Part shown: positions 17,574-26,081 of the stretch, one piece after another
Numbering within the stretch: the first letter of the stretch is position 1
Layout: every line of letters starts with the position of its first letter
Assembly (NCBI RefSeq): GCF_024611995.1
Contig: NZ_CP102509.1
Location: forward strand, 5,952,001 to 6,016,000
DNA: 64,000 bases
Direction of reading: 5' to 3'
Origin: Streptomyces sp. NBC_00162
GTDB lineage: Bacteria > Actinomycetota > Actinomycetes > Streptomycetales > Streptomycetaceae
The notes under the pieces: generated by a model
Databases searched by the model: none
What the model saw: only the letters and a program-made list of their open reading frames with translations
Told to the model about the DNA's origin: nothing
Position numbers and translations under genes: made by a program

Positions 17574-17893
17574 TGCAACTGCTCCTTGTGTCATCTCGAG
17601 GCGCCCTTACGGCGTCCCCGGACTTACCCACCATCGTCGCATCCGCGCGGCCCGCGGCGGAAGTGGTGCGGGGCGCGGGCGCGGCCGCACGAGGGCGGCG
17701 CGAGGCCCGCACGACACTCCCTCGGCCCAATGTGCGCGTTTCGTGACAAGCGGAACCCCTGGCGTACGGCCGTTCGTCCTCCGGGGCGAACGGCCGCGAC
17801 AGGCGGTCGTGACGTAGCGCACGGAAGGCTCCGTACATCGCCTAGGGTCAAGAGGCGGGGACGGAGCGCGAGCACGGCAGTGAGGGCAGCGGC

Positions 17894-18916
17894 ATGGCAC
17901 AGGCGTACATGACGGAAAAGGGAAACGGCGGCTCGGAGCCCGAGCCCTCCGAATCCCGCTTCCGACGCCGGCTGGCCGAACTGAGAGGTGACCGGGGAAT
18001 CTGGCGGCGCGGGCTGGTGCTGGCCGCGATCTCCGTACTGATCGCGCTGATCATGATCTTCCACGCGCAGGTACCCAACGACGTGGGCAACCTCGGCAGC
18101 CTCACGGAGACCTTCCTGCCCTGGCTGGGCCTGGCCGTCCCGGTGCTGCTGGCCGCCGCGGTGTTCCGCCGGTCGGCGACCGCGCTCATCGCGATACTGC
18201 TGACGGCCGTGGTCTGGACGAACCTGTTCGGCGGTCTGGTCACCGACAAGTCCGGCTCCGGCGGCAACCTGATGGTCGCCACCCACAACGTGGACGCCGA
18301 CAACGCCGACCCGCGCGGGACCGCCGAGTCCGTGGCGAAGTCGGGGGCCGACGTGCTGGCCCTGACCGAGCTCAAGGGGAGCGTCGTCCCCGTCTACGAG
18401 AAGGCCCTGGCGGGCGCGTACAAGTACCACTCGGTCGAGGGCACGGTCGGCGTGTGGAGCAGGTACCCGCTGACCGCCAGCAGCCCCGTGGACATCAAGA
18501 TGGGCTGGACCCGGTCCATGCGCACCACCGTGGACACCCCGCAGGGTCAGGTCGCCGTCTTCGTCGCCCACCTGCCCTCGGTACGGGTCAAGCTGAACGC
18601 GGGCTTCACCGCCAACCAGCGCGACAACAGCGCCGACGCACTGGGCGCCGCGCTCGCCGCCGAACCGCTGAAGAAGGTCATCCTGCTCGGCGACCTCAAC
18701 GGCACCATGAACGACCGCGCCCTGTCCGAGGTCACCTCGCAGATGCGCTCCACGCAGGGCGCCGCGGGCGACGGCTTCGGCTTCAGCTGGCCCGCCCAGT
18801 TCCCGATGGCCCGGATCGACCAGATCATGGTCCGCGGGATCAAGCCGGACGCCTCCTGGACCCTCCCGCGCACGAGCAGCGACCACCTGCCGATCGCCGC
18901 GCGGCTGACGGTGTAG
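17894..18916 (+). CDS. Membrane-anchored endonuclease/exonuclease/phosphatase family protein
   Basis: A 340-residue protein with a charged cytoplasmic N-terminus, three transmembrane helices (about 37-60, 73-92 and 96-114) and an extracellular EEP domain. Active-site features are NLMVATHNVDADNADP, VLALTELKG, VFVAHLPSV, ILLGDLNGTMNDRALS, MARIDQIMVRG and SSDHLPIAARL. The family includes DNases and phosphodiesterases; the substrate here cannot be told. The stop codon lies inside a 40-bp palindrome that probably ends both this gene and convergent nadE. Confidence 0.85.
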   Translation: MAQAYMTEKGNGGSEPEPSESRFRRRLAELRGDRGIWRRGLVLAAISVLIALIMIFHAQVPNDVGNLGSLTETFLPWLGLAVPVLLAAAVFRRSATALIAILLTAVVWTNLFGGLVTDKSGSGGNLMVATHNVDADNADPRGTAESVAKSGADVLALTELKGSVVPVYEKALAGAYKYHSVEGTVGVWSRYPLTASSPVDIKMGWTRSMRTTVDTPQGQVAVFVAHLPSVRVKLNAGFTANQRDNSADALGAALAAEPLKKVILLGDLNGTMNDRALSEVTSQMRSTQGAAGDGFGFSWPAQFPMARIDQIMVRGIKPDASWTLPRTSSDHLPIAARLTV

Positions 18917-18950
18917 GGGTGTCCCCGCGGCCGCGGGGACACCCCTACAC
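18911..18950. terminator. 40-bp perfect palindrome, bidirectional terminator
   Basis: GTGTAGGGGTGTCCCCGCGG is followed directly by its exact reverse complement, giving 20-bp arms with no spacer. It includes the TAG stop of the upstream gene (18914-18916) and sits 17 bp from the convergent nadE stop. A symmetric terminator for both strands is the simplest reading. Confidence 0.85.
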
Positions 18951-18966
18951 GAGCCGAGTGCGGCGG

Positions 18967-20721
18967 TCAGGCGTGCTCGCGCCAGCCGTTCGTGATGGGC
19001 AGCCGGCGGTCCTTCCCGAAGCCCTTCGCGGAGATCTTCGTGCCCGGCGGGTACTGGCGGCGCTTGTACTCCGCCGTGTCCACCATCCGCAGGGTCCTGG
19101 CGACCAGCTCGCGGTCGAAGCCCGCCCCGACGATCTCCTCCAGGCCCTGGTCGCGGTCCACGTACAGGGCCAGGATCGCGTCCAGCACCGGATAGTCCGG
19201 CAGCGAGTCCGTGTCCACCTGGCCCGGGCGCAGCTCGGCGCTCGGCGGCTTCACGATCGAGTTCTCCGGGATCGGCGGGATCTCGCCGCGCTCGGCCGCG
19301 GCCCGGTTGCGGTACTGCGCGAGCCGGAAGACGTCCGACTTGTACACGTCCTTGATCGGGCCGTACGCGCCCACCGAGTCCCCGTAGAGCGTGGAGTAGC
19401 CGACGGCCAGCTCCGACTTGTTGCCCGGGGCCAGCACGATGTGGCCCTCCTGGTTGGAGACCGCCATCAGCATGGTGCCGCGCAGCCGGGACTGGAGGTT
19501 CTCCTCGGCGAGGCCGGTGAGGCCCAGGGAGCCCATGTACGCGTCGAACATCGGCTCGATCGGCACGGTGCGGAATCTCAGACCGGTGCGCTCGGCCAGA
19601 TCGGCCGCGTCGCCCCTGGAGTGGTCCGAGGAGTACTTCGAGGGCATCGAGATGCCGTGGACGTTCTGCGCGCCGATGGCATCGCAGGCGATCGCGGCGA
19701 CCAGGGCGGAGTCGATGCCGCCGGAGAGACCGATCAGGACGGAGCGGAACCCGTTCTTCCTGACGTACGCGCGCAGGCCCACGACCAGCGCGTCGTAGAT
19801 CTCCTCGTCATCGTCGAGGCGGTCGGCGTACCCGCCGGGGACGACCGGCTCGTACGGATCCACCGGCTCCTCGGACAGGACCACCCGGTCGATGCGCAGC
19901 CCGTCGTCCACCACGCCCTCGGGGGCCTCGGCCTGCGCGGCGGGCAGGTCGAGGTCGACGAGCACACAGCCCTCGGAGAACTGCGGGGCGCGGGCGATGA
20001 CCTCGCCGCTGCCGTCGACGACGATCGAGTCCCCGTCGAAGACCAGCTCGTCCTGGCCGCCGATCATCGCCACGTAGGCGAGGGTGCAGCCGGCCTCCTG
20101 CGCCCGCTTCCGGACCAGTTCGAGGCGCAGGTCGTCCTTGTTGCGCTCGTACGGGGAGGCGTTGATCGAGATCAGCAGTCCGGCCCCGGCGGACCGGGTG
20201 GCCGGGACGCGGCCGCCCTCCTGCCAGAGGTCCTCGCAGATGGCCAGGGCCACGTCGATGCCGCGGACCCGGACGACCGGCTGGGTGTCGCCCGGCACGA
20301 AGTACCGGAACTCGTCGAACACGCCGTAGTTGGGGAGGTGGTGCTTGGCGAAGCGCAGCACGACCTCGCCGCGGTGCAGCACGGCGGCCGCGTTCTCCGG
20401 GGAGCCGGCCGGGCGGCCGAGCCGCGGCGCCGCCTTCTCCGTGCGGTCGAGGTAGCCGACGACGACCGGCAGCTCGCCGAGCCCCTCGTCCGCCAGCCGC
20501 CGCGCGAGCTCGCGCAGGCCGGTGCGGGAGGCCTCGACGAAGGACTCGCGCAGGGCGAGGTCCTCGACGGGGTACCCGGTCAGCACCATCTCCGGGAACG
20601 CCACGAGATGGGCGCCCTGCTCGGCGGAGTGCCGGGTCCAGTGGACGACCGAGTCCGCGTTGGCGGCGATGTTGCCGACGTGCGAGTCGATCTGATTCAG
20701 AGCGAGACGTAGTTGAGGCAC
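18967..20721 (-). CDS. nadE: Glutamine-dependent NAD+ synthase
   Basis: A 584-residue two-domain enzyme. The N-terminal nitrilase-type glutaminase has its triad Glu44 in FPEMVLTGYP, a Lys in KHHLPNYGVFDE and the nucleophile Cys in LAICEDLW. The C-terminal ATP-pyrophosphatase has SGGIDSALVAAIACDA and GNKSELAVGY. Ammonia from glutamine is used to amidate deamido-NAD. The length is normal for actinobacterial NadE. ATG at 20721 begins MPQLRLALNQIDSHVGNI, the standard N-terminus. Convergent with the EEP-protein gene. Confidence 0.95.
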   Translation of the reverse strand: MPQLRLALNQIDSHVGNIAANADSVVHWTRHSAEQGAHLVAFPEMVLTGYPVEDLALRESFVEASRTGLRELARRLADEGLGELPVVVGYLDRTEKAAPRLGRPAGSPENAAAVLHRGEVVLRFAKHHLPNYGVFDEFRYFVPGDTQPVVRVRGIDVALAICEDLWQEGGRVPATRSAGAGLLISINASPYERNKDDLRLELVRKRAQEAGCTLAYVAMIGGQDELVFDGDSIVVDGSGEVIARAPQFSEGCVLVDLDLPAAQAEAPEGVVDDGLRIDRVVLSEEPVDPYEPVVPGGYADRLDDDEEIYDALVVGLRAYVRKNGFRSVLIGLSGGIDSALVAAIACDAIGAQNVHGISMPSKYSSDHSRGDAADLAERTGLRFRTVPIEPMFDAYMGSLGLTGLAEENLQSRLRGTMLMAVSNQEGHIVLAPGNKSELAVGYSTLYGDSVGAYGPIKDVYKSDVFRLAQYRNRAAAERGEIPPIPENSIVKPPSAELRPGQVDTDSLPDYPVLDAILALYVDRDQGLEEIVGAGFDRELVARTLRMVDTAEYKRRQYPPGTKISAKGFGKDRRLPITNGWREHA

Positions 20722-20794
20722 GGGCCCAGTCTAATCGTCTTTCTGACGCGATGTCCTGGGCCCCGCCTGATTTCCGTTGCGGACCGCCGCCGGA

Positions 20795-22012
20795 TCAGGT
20801 GAGGGGACCGGCGTACTTCACCGTGTCGAGCGCGGTTCCGGCGGAGATGTCCGCGCTGATGCTCTTCGTGCCCTCGGGGAGCTCGAACGCCGCGATGCCG
20901 CTGGCGGACTCCCCGGGCAGGATGGACCCCTGGATCATTTTCGGGACGATGCTGCCGCTGCCGTCGATGTCGAAGACCATCTCGGCGGTCATGCCCTTGT
21001 CGTCGCGGACGTTGGGCATCGCGTAGATCACGTCGTGCGGCTTGGCCGAGCCGTTGGTGATGGTGATCGTGATCTGGATCGCGTTCTTCACCTCCTCGCG
21101 GGCGATGATGCCCTTCGGCTGGTACTTCTTCGGCGCCGACAGGGTCACCTTGACGCCGTTGTCGTACGTGAAGGTCTCGCCGAACGGCAGCGCGCTGGTC
21201 AGGCCCGGAACCTTGGAGGGCGTCGGCGAGGGCTTCGGCCAGGGCTTCGGCGAGAAGGTCGGCGAGGAGTCGGGGTAGGGGATCAGCTCGCGCTCATGCC
21301 GGTCGAGGCCGCGCCCGGCCCGGTCGGCGGCCTTCTCCACGACGAGGGCGGTGAGGAAGACCCCGCCGACGGCGGCGCCGAGACCGAGTACGCCGAGGAC
21401 GGTGCCGGTGACGGCCATCGCCTTGCGCGGGGCGCCGTTGGAGGAGCGCACCAGCGCGCCGATGCCCAGGCCCAGGGCGGTCGCGGCGAGGATGGCGCCG
21501 GCCCAGAAGAAGAAGGGGACGAGGCCGAGCAGGATGCCGACGATGCCGACGACCAGGGCGGCGACGGCCAGACCGTTGGTGGCCGGGGCGACCTGCGGGT
21601 ACCCCTGGTACGGGACCCCGCCGAAGCCGGGACCGGGCTGGGCCCACGGATTGCCGGGGCCGCCGGGGCCACCGGGGCCGAATCCGGGGCCGAAGCCGGG
21701 ACCGGCCGCGGGTCCCGTCGGACGAACCGGGGGAGCGGGCGCATCCGGGGAGGGCGGGGCGAACGGGTTCTGCGCGGGCGACGGCTCTTCGGGCGACGGG
21801 GGTTCGGCGGGCGACGGCTCTTCGGGCGACGGGGGCTGTGCGGGCGACGGGCTCTTCTCGAGCGACGGCTTCTTCTCGAGCGACGGCGGCTGCGTGGGTG
21901 CCGGGGCCTGCGCGGGCGGCCCGGTCACCGGGGCCGCCTCGGGTATGGGCGTGCCGGCCGGTTCCGTCGGCGGGCCGTTCGGGGTGCTGGGCGGGTTCGG
22001 CGGGGTGCTCAT
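20795..22012 (-). CDS. Membrane protein with DUF4190-like helices and DUF4352-like domain
   Basis: A 405-residue protein. Residues 1-135 are Pro/Ser/Glu-rich low complexity with 11- and 6-residue repeats (SPEEPSPAEPP, SLEKKP). Two transmembrane helices follow (about 144-186 and 197-222, the DUF4190 pattern). The external C-terminal part (about 250-405) is a beta-sandwich resembling DUF4352 (TFTYDNGVKVTLSAPKKYQP; ITITITNGSAKPHD). Many Streptomyces have such envelope proteins of unknown role. Confidence 0.75.
   Translation of the reverse strand: MSTPPNPPSTPNGPPTEPAGTPIPEAAPVTGPPAQAPAPTQPPSLEKKPSLEKSPSPAQPPSPEEPSPAEPPSPEEPSPAQNPFAPPSPDAPAPPVRPTGPAAGPGFGPGFGPGGPGGPGNPWAQPGPGFGGVPYQGYPQVAPATNGLAVAALVVGIVGILLGLVPFFFWAGAILAATALGLGIGALVRSSNGAPRKAMAVTGTVLGVLGLGAAVGGVFLTALVVEKAADRAGRGLDRHERELIPYPDSSPTFSPKPWPKPSPTPSKVPGLTSALPFGETFTYDNGVKVTLSAPKKYQPKGIIAREEVKNAIQITITITNGSAKPHDVIYAMPNVRDDKGMTAEMVFDIDGSGSIVPKMIQGSILPGESASGIAAFELPEGTKSISADISAGTALDTVKYAGPLT
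21774..21892. repeat. Tandem coding repeats in Pro/Ser/Glu-rich region
   Basis: A 33-nt unit beginning GCGGGCGACGGCTCTTCGGG occurs twice at about 21774 and 21807, with a partial third copy; two 18-nt units with TTCTCGAGCGACGG follow. They encode the SPEEPSPAEPP and SLEKxP peptide repeats of the preceding gene and may vary in number between strains. Confidence 0.7.
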
Positions 22013-22107
22013 ACCGGCGGGGGCGTCCTTATGTCGCAGCAGTCGTGATCACCGCAAGAGTGCCACGCCCCCGCCCGGCCCCCGCCGGGTTTTCCCTCGA
22101 CGGCCGC

Positions 22108-23715
22108 CTACAGCTGGTAGCCGAGCACCGTCATCATCCCGGACTCCGAGTGGTAGACGTTGTGGCAGTGCGTCATCCACAGCCCCGGGTTGTCCGCGTC
22201 GAAGTCGGCCGTCAGCCTCCCGCCCGGCAGCAGGATCGCGGTGTCCTTGCGGGCCCCGCCCGCCTCGCCGCCCAGCGCGAAGGTGTGCCCGTGCAGGTGG
22301 ACCGGATGCCACATCGGCGTCGCGTTGCGGAACTCCAGGCGGACCCGCTCGCCCGCCTTCACCGGATGCCGCTGGTCCGGTGTGTAGGGCTTGCCGTCGA
22401 AGGCCCAGTTGTACCGGGACATCGATCCGGTCAGCCGGATCTGGACCGTCCGGTCCGGCTCGCGCGGGGCCAGCGCCGCGGATTCGGCGGGCTTGAGCGC
22501 GTCCGCCATCAGCGGGGGCCCGTCCAGCTCGGCGGGGCGGGTCGCGGCGGTGGGCGCCGTCCCCGTACCGGTGCGCAGTACCGCGAGCGCCGACTGCCCC
22601 TTGCCCTCGGCCAGCGCGGTCAGCGGGAACACCCCGTCCTGCGCGGTGACCAGTACGTCGTACCGCTCGCCCATGGCCAGCAGCAGCGAGCCCGTCTTCG
22701 CGTGCTCCACCGGGAAGCCGTCCGTGTGGGTGACCGTCAGTTCGTGGCCGCCGAGGGCGATCCGGAAGGCGGTGTCCCCGCCCGCGTTGATCAGGCGCAG
22801 CCGGATCCGGTCGCCGGGGCGGGCGGTGAAGACCGACGGGTCGTCCGCGACCTTGCCGTTGATCAGGTAGTGGGGGTAGGCGACATCGCCGGCTTCCTTG
22901 CCGAGGATGTCGCTGTCGGCGCCCACGAGCAGGCGCGAGGGCCCGCTGCCGGCGGTCGGCTGGGCGTGGGCGGCGTGGGCGGAGTCGCCCTGGCCCTTGC
23001 GGAGTTCGGCGAGGACGGCGTCCGGGGTGGCGCCGTCGACCCCGTCGATCCAGTCGTCCAGCACCACCACCCACTCCTTGTCGTAGGAGAGGGGCTCCTT
23101 CGGGTCCTCGACGATGAGCGGGGCGTACAGGCCGCGGTCCTGCTGGACACCGGTGTGCGGGTGGAACCAGTACGTCCCCGGCTCCGTGACGGCGAACCGG
23201 TACGCGAACGAGCCGCCCGGGGCGATGTCCCGCTGGGTCAGCCCGGGCACCCCGTCCATGTCGTTGCGCAGCGCGAGGCCGTGCCAGTGCAGGGAGGTGG
23301 CCTCGGGCAGGTTGTTGGCCAGGGTGAGGGCGAGGGTGCCGCCCGCCGTGACCCGCACCTCCTTGCCGGGCAGCCGGTCCCCGTACGCCCAGGAGCGGAC
23401 GGTGTGCCCTCCGCCGAGGTCGAGCGGGGTGGCGGTGGCGGTGAGCTTGACCTCGGTGAGCGGTCCGGTGGCCTTGCGGGCGGCCTCGGCGGCCTTGACC
23501 TCCGGCCCGGCGGGGTCGACGTACCCCTCGGGTCCGTCGGCGGCGGAGCCGCCGTGGTGCATGGAGCCGTGGCGGCCCTGGCCGGCCTGCCCGCCCTGGC
23601 CGGAATCCGGTCCGGGAGGGCGGGCGCAGGCGGAGAGCAGCCCTGAACCGGCACCGGTGACGGCGACGGCGGCGGCTGCGCCGAGCAGGGCGCGACGGGT
23701 CGGAAGAGAGCGCAT
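22108..23715 (-). CDS. Multicopper oxidase, probable Tat-exported lipoprotein
   Basis: A 535-residue secreted copper oxidase. The N-terminus has twin arginines (PTRRALLG) and a lipobox ending in Cys30 (GLLSAC), then a His-rich MHHGGS segment. Copper motifs are complete: HWHG, WFHPHTG, HPVHLHGH and HCHNVYHSESGMM (T1 and trinuclear centres). Such enzymes protect against copper or oxidise metals and phenols. ATG at 23715 is chosen because it starts the signal peptide. A TACCC-N5-GGGTA inverted repeat lies 82 bp upstream. Confidence 0.88.
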   Translation of the reverse strand: MRSLPTRRALLGAAAAVAVTGAGSGLLSACARPPGPDSGQGGQAGQGRHGSMHHGGSAADGPEGYVDPAGPEVKAAEAARKATGPLTEVKLTATATPLDLGGGHTVRSWAYGDRLPGKEVRVTAGGTLALTLANNLPEATSLHWHGLALRNDMDGVPGLTQRDIAPGGSFAYRFAVTEPGTYWFHPHTGVQQDRGLYAPLIVEDPKEPLSYDKEWVVVLDDWIDGVDGATPDAVLAELRKGQGDSAHAAHAQPTAGSGPSRLLVGADSDILGKEAGDVAYPHYLINGKVADDPSVFTARPGDRIRLRLINAGGDTAFRIALGGHELTVTHTDGFPVEHAKTGSLLLAMGERYDVLVTAQDGVFPLTALAEGKGQSALAVLRTGTGTAPTAATRPAELDGPPLMADALKPAESAALAPREPDRTVQIRLTGSMSRYNWAFDGKPYTPDQRHPVKAGERVRLEFRNATPMWHPVHLHGHTFALGGEAGGARKDTAILLPGGRLTADFDADNPGLWMTHCHNVYHSESGMMTVLGYQL

Positions 23716-23796
23716 GGGAGCACCTAACGGTCGGGTGTTGCCGCGCCCCCGAGCGGCGCGGCGGCTCGCCGGGAACTGCACGTCAGGCGGGGACGT

Positions 23797-23811
23797 TACC
23801 CGGGGTGGGTA
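23797..23811. promoter_or_regulatory. TACCC-N5-GGGTA inverted repeat, possible CsoR operator
   Basis: TACCCGGGGTGGGTA lies between the divergent multicopper oxidase and DUF998 genes. CsoR copper sensors bind C/G-tract inverted repeats of this kind, so copper control of the oxidase is plausible. The right arm sits 31 bp before the -10 candidate of the divergent gene. Confidence 0.45.
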
Positions 23812-23841
23812 TCCGATCGGAGGACCGACGCTGCGTTTGCA

Positions 23842-23847
23842 TAGGAT
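23842..23847 (+). promoter_or_regulatory. Candidate -10 box, near-leaderless promoter
   Basis: TAGGAT precedes the ATG at 23858 by ten bases, so transcription would start about four bases from the start codon. No ribosome site is visible before this ATG, which supports a leaderless transcript. No clear -35. Confidence 0.45.
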
Positions 23848-23857
23848 TAGTCACACT

Positions 23858-24559
23858 ATGTCCCCTCATGGCTTCTCTCCGCGCACCGCCTGGCCGGTCG
23901 CGACGCTCATCGGCCTGGGCGCCGCCGCCTACACCGCGTGGGTGCTCGAAGTCGTCCTCTCCACGGGCCTGAACCCCATCGAGACGTACGTGAGCGAGCT
24001 GGCCGCCCAGGACCAGCCGCTCGGCGGCCTGTTCCGGGCCACCGACTTCACCGCCGGGCTGTTCGCCTTCCTCGGCGGACTGCTGGCGCTGCTCCGGCTG
24101 GTGCGGCACGCCGAGTCCCGCCGCCCGTGGGCGGTCGTCGGCTGGGCCGGGGTCACCCTGTTCGGCGCGGCCACCGCCGCCGACGCCTGGCTGCCGCTGA
24201 GCTGCGCGCCCACCGTGGACCCCGAGTGCGCCGCCCGCGAGACCGCCGGGCTGGTCCCCGCCACCCATCAGGCCCATGCCGTCAGCAGCAGCCTGGCCAT
24301 GACCGGCGCCCTCGTCGGGATCGTGGCCCTCACCGTCGCCGCCCGCCGCTACGGCTGGTTCGCCCCGCTCGCCCGCTACGGGCCCGTGCTCGTCGCCCTC
24401 GAACTGCTCGCCACCGTCTGGACCCTGTCCGCCATCGCGCTGTTCACCGCCGGGCACGGCACCTGGGCCCTGGGCGCCGGGCAGCGGCTCCAGGTGCTGT
24501 TCGTCGCGCTGTGGCTGGGTCTGCTCGCGTACTCCGTCCACCGGGAGGGCCGTACATGA
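23858..24559 (+). CDS. DUF998-family membrane protein
   Basis: A 233-residue protein with six hydrophobic segments (near 12-32, 60-82, 90-112, 140-160, 170-192 and 205-226). The sequence LNPIETYVSELAAQDQP near residue 40 is the typical first loop of DUF998 proteins. Cysteines in LPLSCAPTVDPECAARE may form an extracellular disulfide. It is probably co-transcribed with the overlapping hydrolase gene (ATGA, 4 bp). Function unknown. Confidence 0.8.
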   Translation: MSPHGFSPRTAWPVATLIGLGAAAYTAWVLEVVLSTGLNPIETYVSELAAQDQPLGGLFRATDFTAGLFAFLGGLLALLRLVRHAESRRPWAVVGWAGVTLFGAATAADAWLPLSCAPTVDPECAARETAGLVPATHQAHAVSSSLAMTGALVGIVALTVAARRYGWFAPLARYGPVLVALELLATVWTLSAIALFTAGHGTWALGAGQRLQVLFVALWLGLLAYSVHREGRT

Positions 24560-24612
24560 CCACGCCGCACGGGAACACGCGGTACATGACCACGCGGTTC
24601 GGAAACACGCGC
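24553..24612. repeat. 30-nt imperfect tandem repeat at the hydrolase start
   Basis: TACATGACCACGC begins at 24553 and again at 24583, with period 30 bp and a further partial match. It duplicates the start codon, giving the peptide repeat MTTPHGNTRY/MTTRFGNTRC. Either ATG could serve as the start. Confidence 0.8.
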
Positions 24613-25461
24613 TGCGGGAACGGCGCCGGCCGGTTCGTGCGGGTGGACGGGGTCCCGCTGCACGTCGTGACCGAGGGCCGCGGGCCGGTGGTCGTGCTCA
24701 GCGCCGGGCTCGCCATGGCCTGGTTCGACTGGGACGAGGTCGCCGCCCTGCTGGTCGCCCGGGGCCGCACCGTCGTCCGCTTCGACCGCCCCGGGCACGG
24801 TCTCAGCGGCCCCGCCACCGCGCCGGCGACCGCGGCCGGGGAGGCCCACCGGATCGCCGGACTGCTGGACGCGCTGGGTCTCACGGACCCCGTCACCGTC
24901 GTCGGGCACTCGATCGCCGGATTCCACGCCGAGGCCTTCGCCCGCCTCCACCCGGAGCGCACCGCCGCCCTGGTGCTGGTCGACTCCAGCGTGGAGGAGG
25001 CCCCCCGAACCCTGCTGCCCGCGGCGCTGCGCACCGCTGCCGCCCGCGCGCTCGGCCGGGCGGTGACCGCCGCCGGACTGCCCGCCGCACTGGGACCGGG
25101 GGCCCGGCGGGCGACCGTACGGGCCTCCCGCACCGGCGGCGGTGATCCGGCCGCGCGGGACCTCGTACGCCGCTGCTACCGCACCGGCCGCGTCTGGCGC
25201 GGGGCCCTGCTGGAGAACGCGGGGTACCCGGACACGGCCGCCGAGGTACTGGCCCTGCGCGGGACGCACCCGCTGACCGCGCCGGCCACCGTCCTCGCGG
25301 CCCACGACGGCTCCGGGGGCCGCCGCGCCCTGCGCTGGCCGGCCCGGCAGGCGGACCTCGCCGACCGGCTCGGAGCCCGCTTCGAGCTCGTCGAGCCCGC
25401 CGGACACCTGGTCATGCTGGACCGCCCGGACCAGGTGGCCCGGGCGGTCCTGCACGCTTGA
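24556..25461 (+). CDS. Alpha/beta-fold hydrolase
   Basis: A 301-residue hydrolase. The nucleophile elbow GHSIAG (VTVVGHSIAGFHAEAFARLHPERTAALVLVD), the oxyanion region FDRPGHGLSGP and the C-terminal His in PAGHLVMLDRPDQVA are present; an acid in the TVLAAHDGSG region is likely. Substrate unknown. The start overlaps the DUF998 gene by 4 bp. The first 20 residues are two copies of a ten-residue repeat, so the second ATG (24586) may be the true start. Confidence 0.83.
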   Translation: MTTPHGNTRYMTTRFGNTRCGNGAGRFVRVDGVPLHVVTEGRGPVVVLSAGLAMAWFDWDEVAALLVARGRTVVRFDRPGHGLSGPATAPATAAGEAHRIAGLLDALGLTDPVTVVGHSIAGFHAEAFARLHPERTAALVLVDSSVEEAPRTLLPAALRTAAARALGRAVTAAGLPAALGPGARRATVRASRTGGGDPAARDLVRRCYRTGRVWRGALLENAGYPDTAAEVLALRGTHPLTAPATVLAAHDGSGGRRALRWPARQADLADRLGARFELVEPAGHLVMLDRPDQVARAVLHA

Positions 25462-25507
25462 GGTCCTGTCCGGCTGAGCTCCTGTCCGGCTGAGGACTTG
25501 TCCGGCC
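25460..25507. repeat. Three 16-bp tandem repeats after the hydrolase gene
   Basis: GAGGTCCTGTCCGGCT, GAGCTCCTGTCCGGCT and GAGGACTTGTCCGGCC follow each other between two convergent genes; the first overlaps the hydrolase stop. This looks like local slippage duplication. Confidence 0.8.
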
Positions 25508-25509
25508 GG

Positions 25510-25929
25510 TCAGGACCGCGCGTAGACCTTCTCCGCCCAGCCGGCGATCTGGTCGTCCGTGAGGTGCTTGGCCAGGTCGGCCTCGCTGATCATGCCGACG
25601 AGCTTCTTGTTCCGGATCACCGGCAGCCGCTTGATCTGGTGGCTCTGCATCTCCTCCAGGACCTCGGAGACGTCCGCACCCGCGTCGATCCAGCGCGGCG
25701 TGCCCTGGGCCATGTCACCGGCCGTCACCTTCGCCGGGTTGTGCCCCTTGGCCACACAGCCGACGACGATGTCGCGGTCGGTCAGGATCCCGCAGAGCCG
25801 TTCCGTCTTGTCGCTGATGGGCAGCGCGCCCACATTGAGGCGGGCCATCAGCTGAGCGGCCCGGTCCAGGGTCTCGGTGGCGGGGATCCACTGGGCCCCG
25901 GCGTGCATGATCTCTCCGGCGGTGGTCAT
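25510..25929 (-). CDS. CBS-pair domain protein
   Basis: A 139-residue soluble protein of two CBS motifs (about 7-62 and 72-128), which usually bind adenosyl nucleotides. Typical segments are IMHAGAQWIPATETLDRAAQLMARLNVGALPI and HQIKRLPVIRNKKLVGMISEADLAKHL. The ATG at 25929 is preceded by AGGAGG. The frame is open upstream into the next gene, which is shadow sequence. Stress-induced stand-alone CBS proteins of this size are common in Streptomyces; the partner is unknown. Confidence 0.88.
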   Translation of the reverse strand: MTTAGEIMHAGAQWIPATETLDRAAQLMARLNVGALPISDKTERLCGILTDRDIVVGCVAKGHNPAKVTAGDMAQGTPRWIDAGADVSEVLEEMQSHQIKRLPVIRNKKLVGMISEADLAKHLTDDQIAGWAEKVYARS

Positions 25930-26029
25930 CGCATCAACCTCCTGAGCGCCGATGTGCGGCGGGACGCGGACGCGTCCGCCGCGGCGTCTCCGTCCGGCAC
26001 GGGCGGAATACAGGCGCACTACACGCGTG

Positions 26030-26076
26030 CACGCCCGTACGGGTGGGAGGCGCCCTCCCACCACCGTACGGGCGTG
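26030..26076 (-). terminator. Long hairpin after the DUF305 gene
   Basis: CACGCCCGTACGG with GTGGGAGG pairs, across a CGC loop and a 2-nt bulge, with CCTCCCAC and CCGTACGGGCGTG. It lies 5 bp past the stop of the minus-strand DUF305 gene. A strong factor-independent terminator without T-tract is likely. Confidence 0.8.
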
Positions 26077-26081
26077 TCCCG

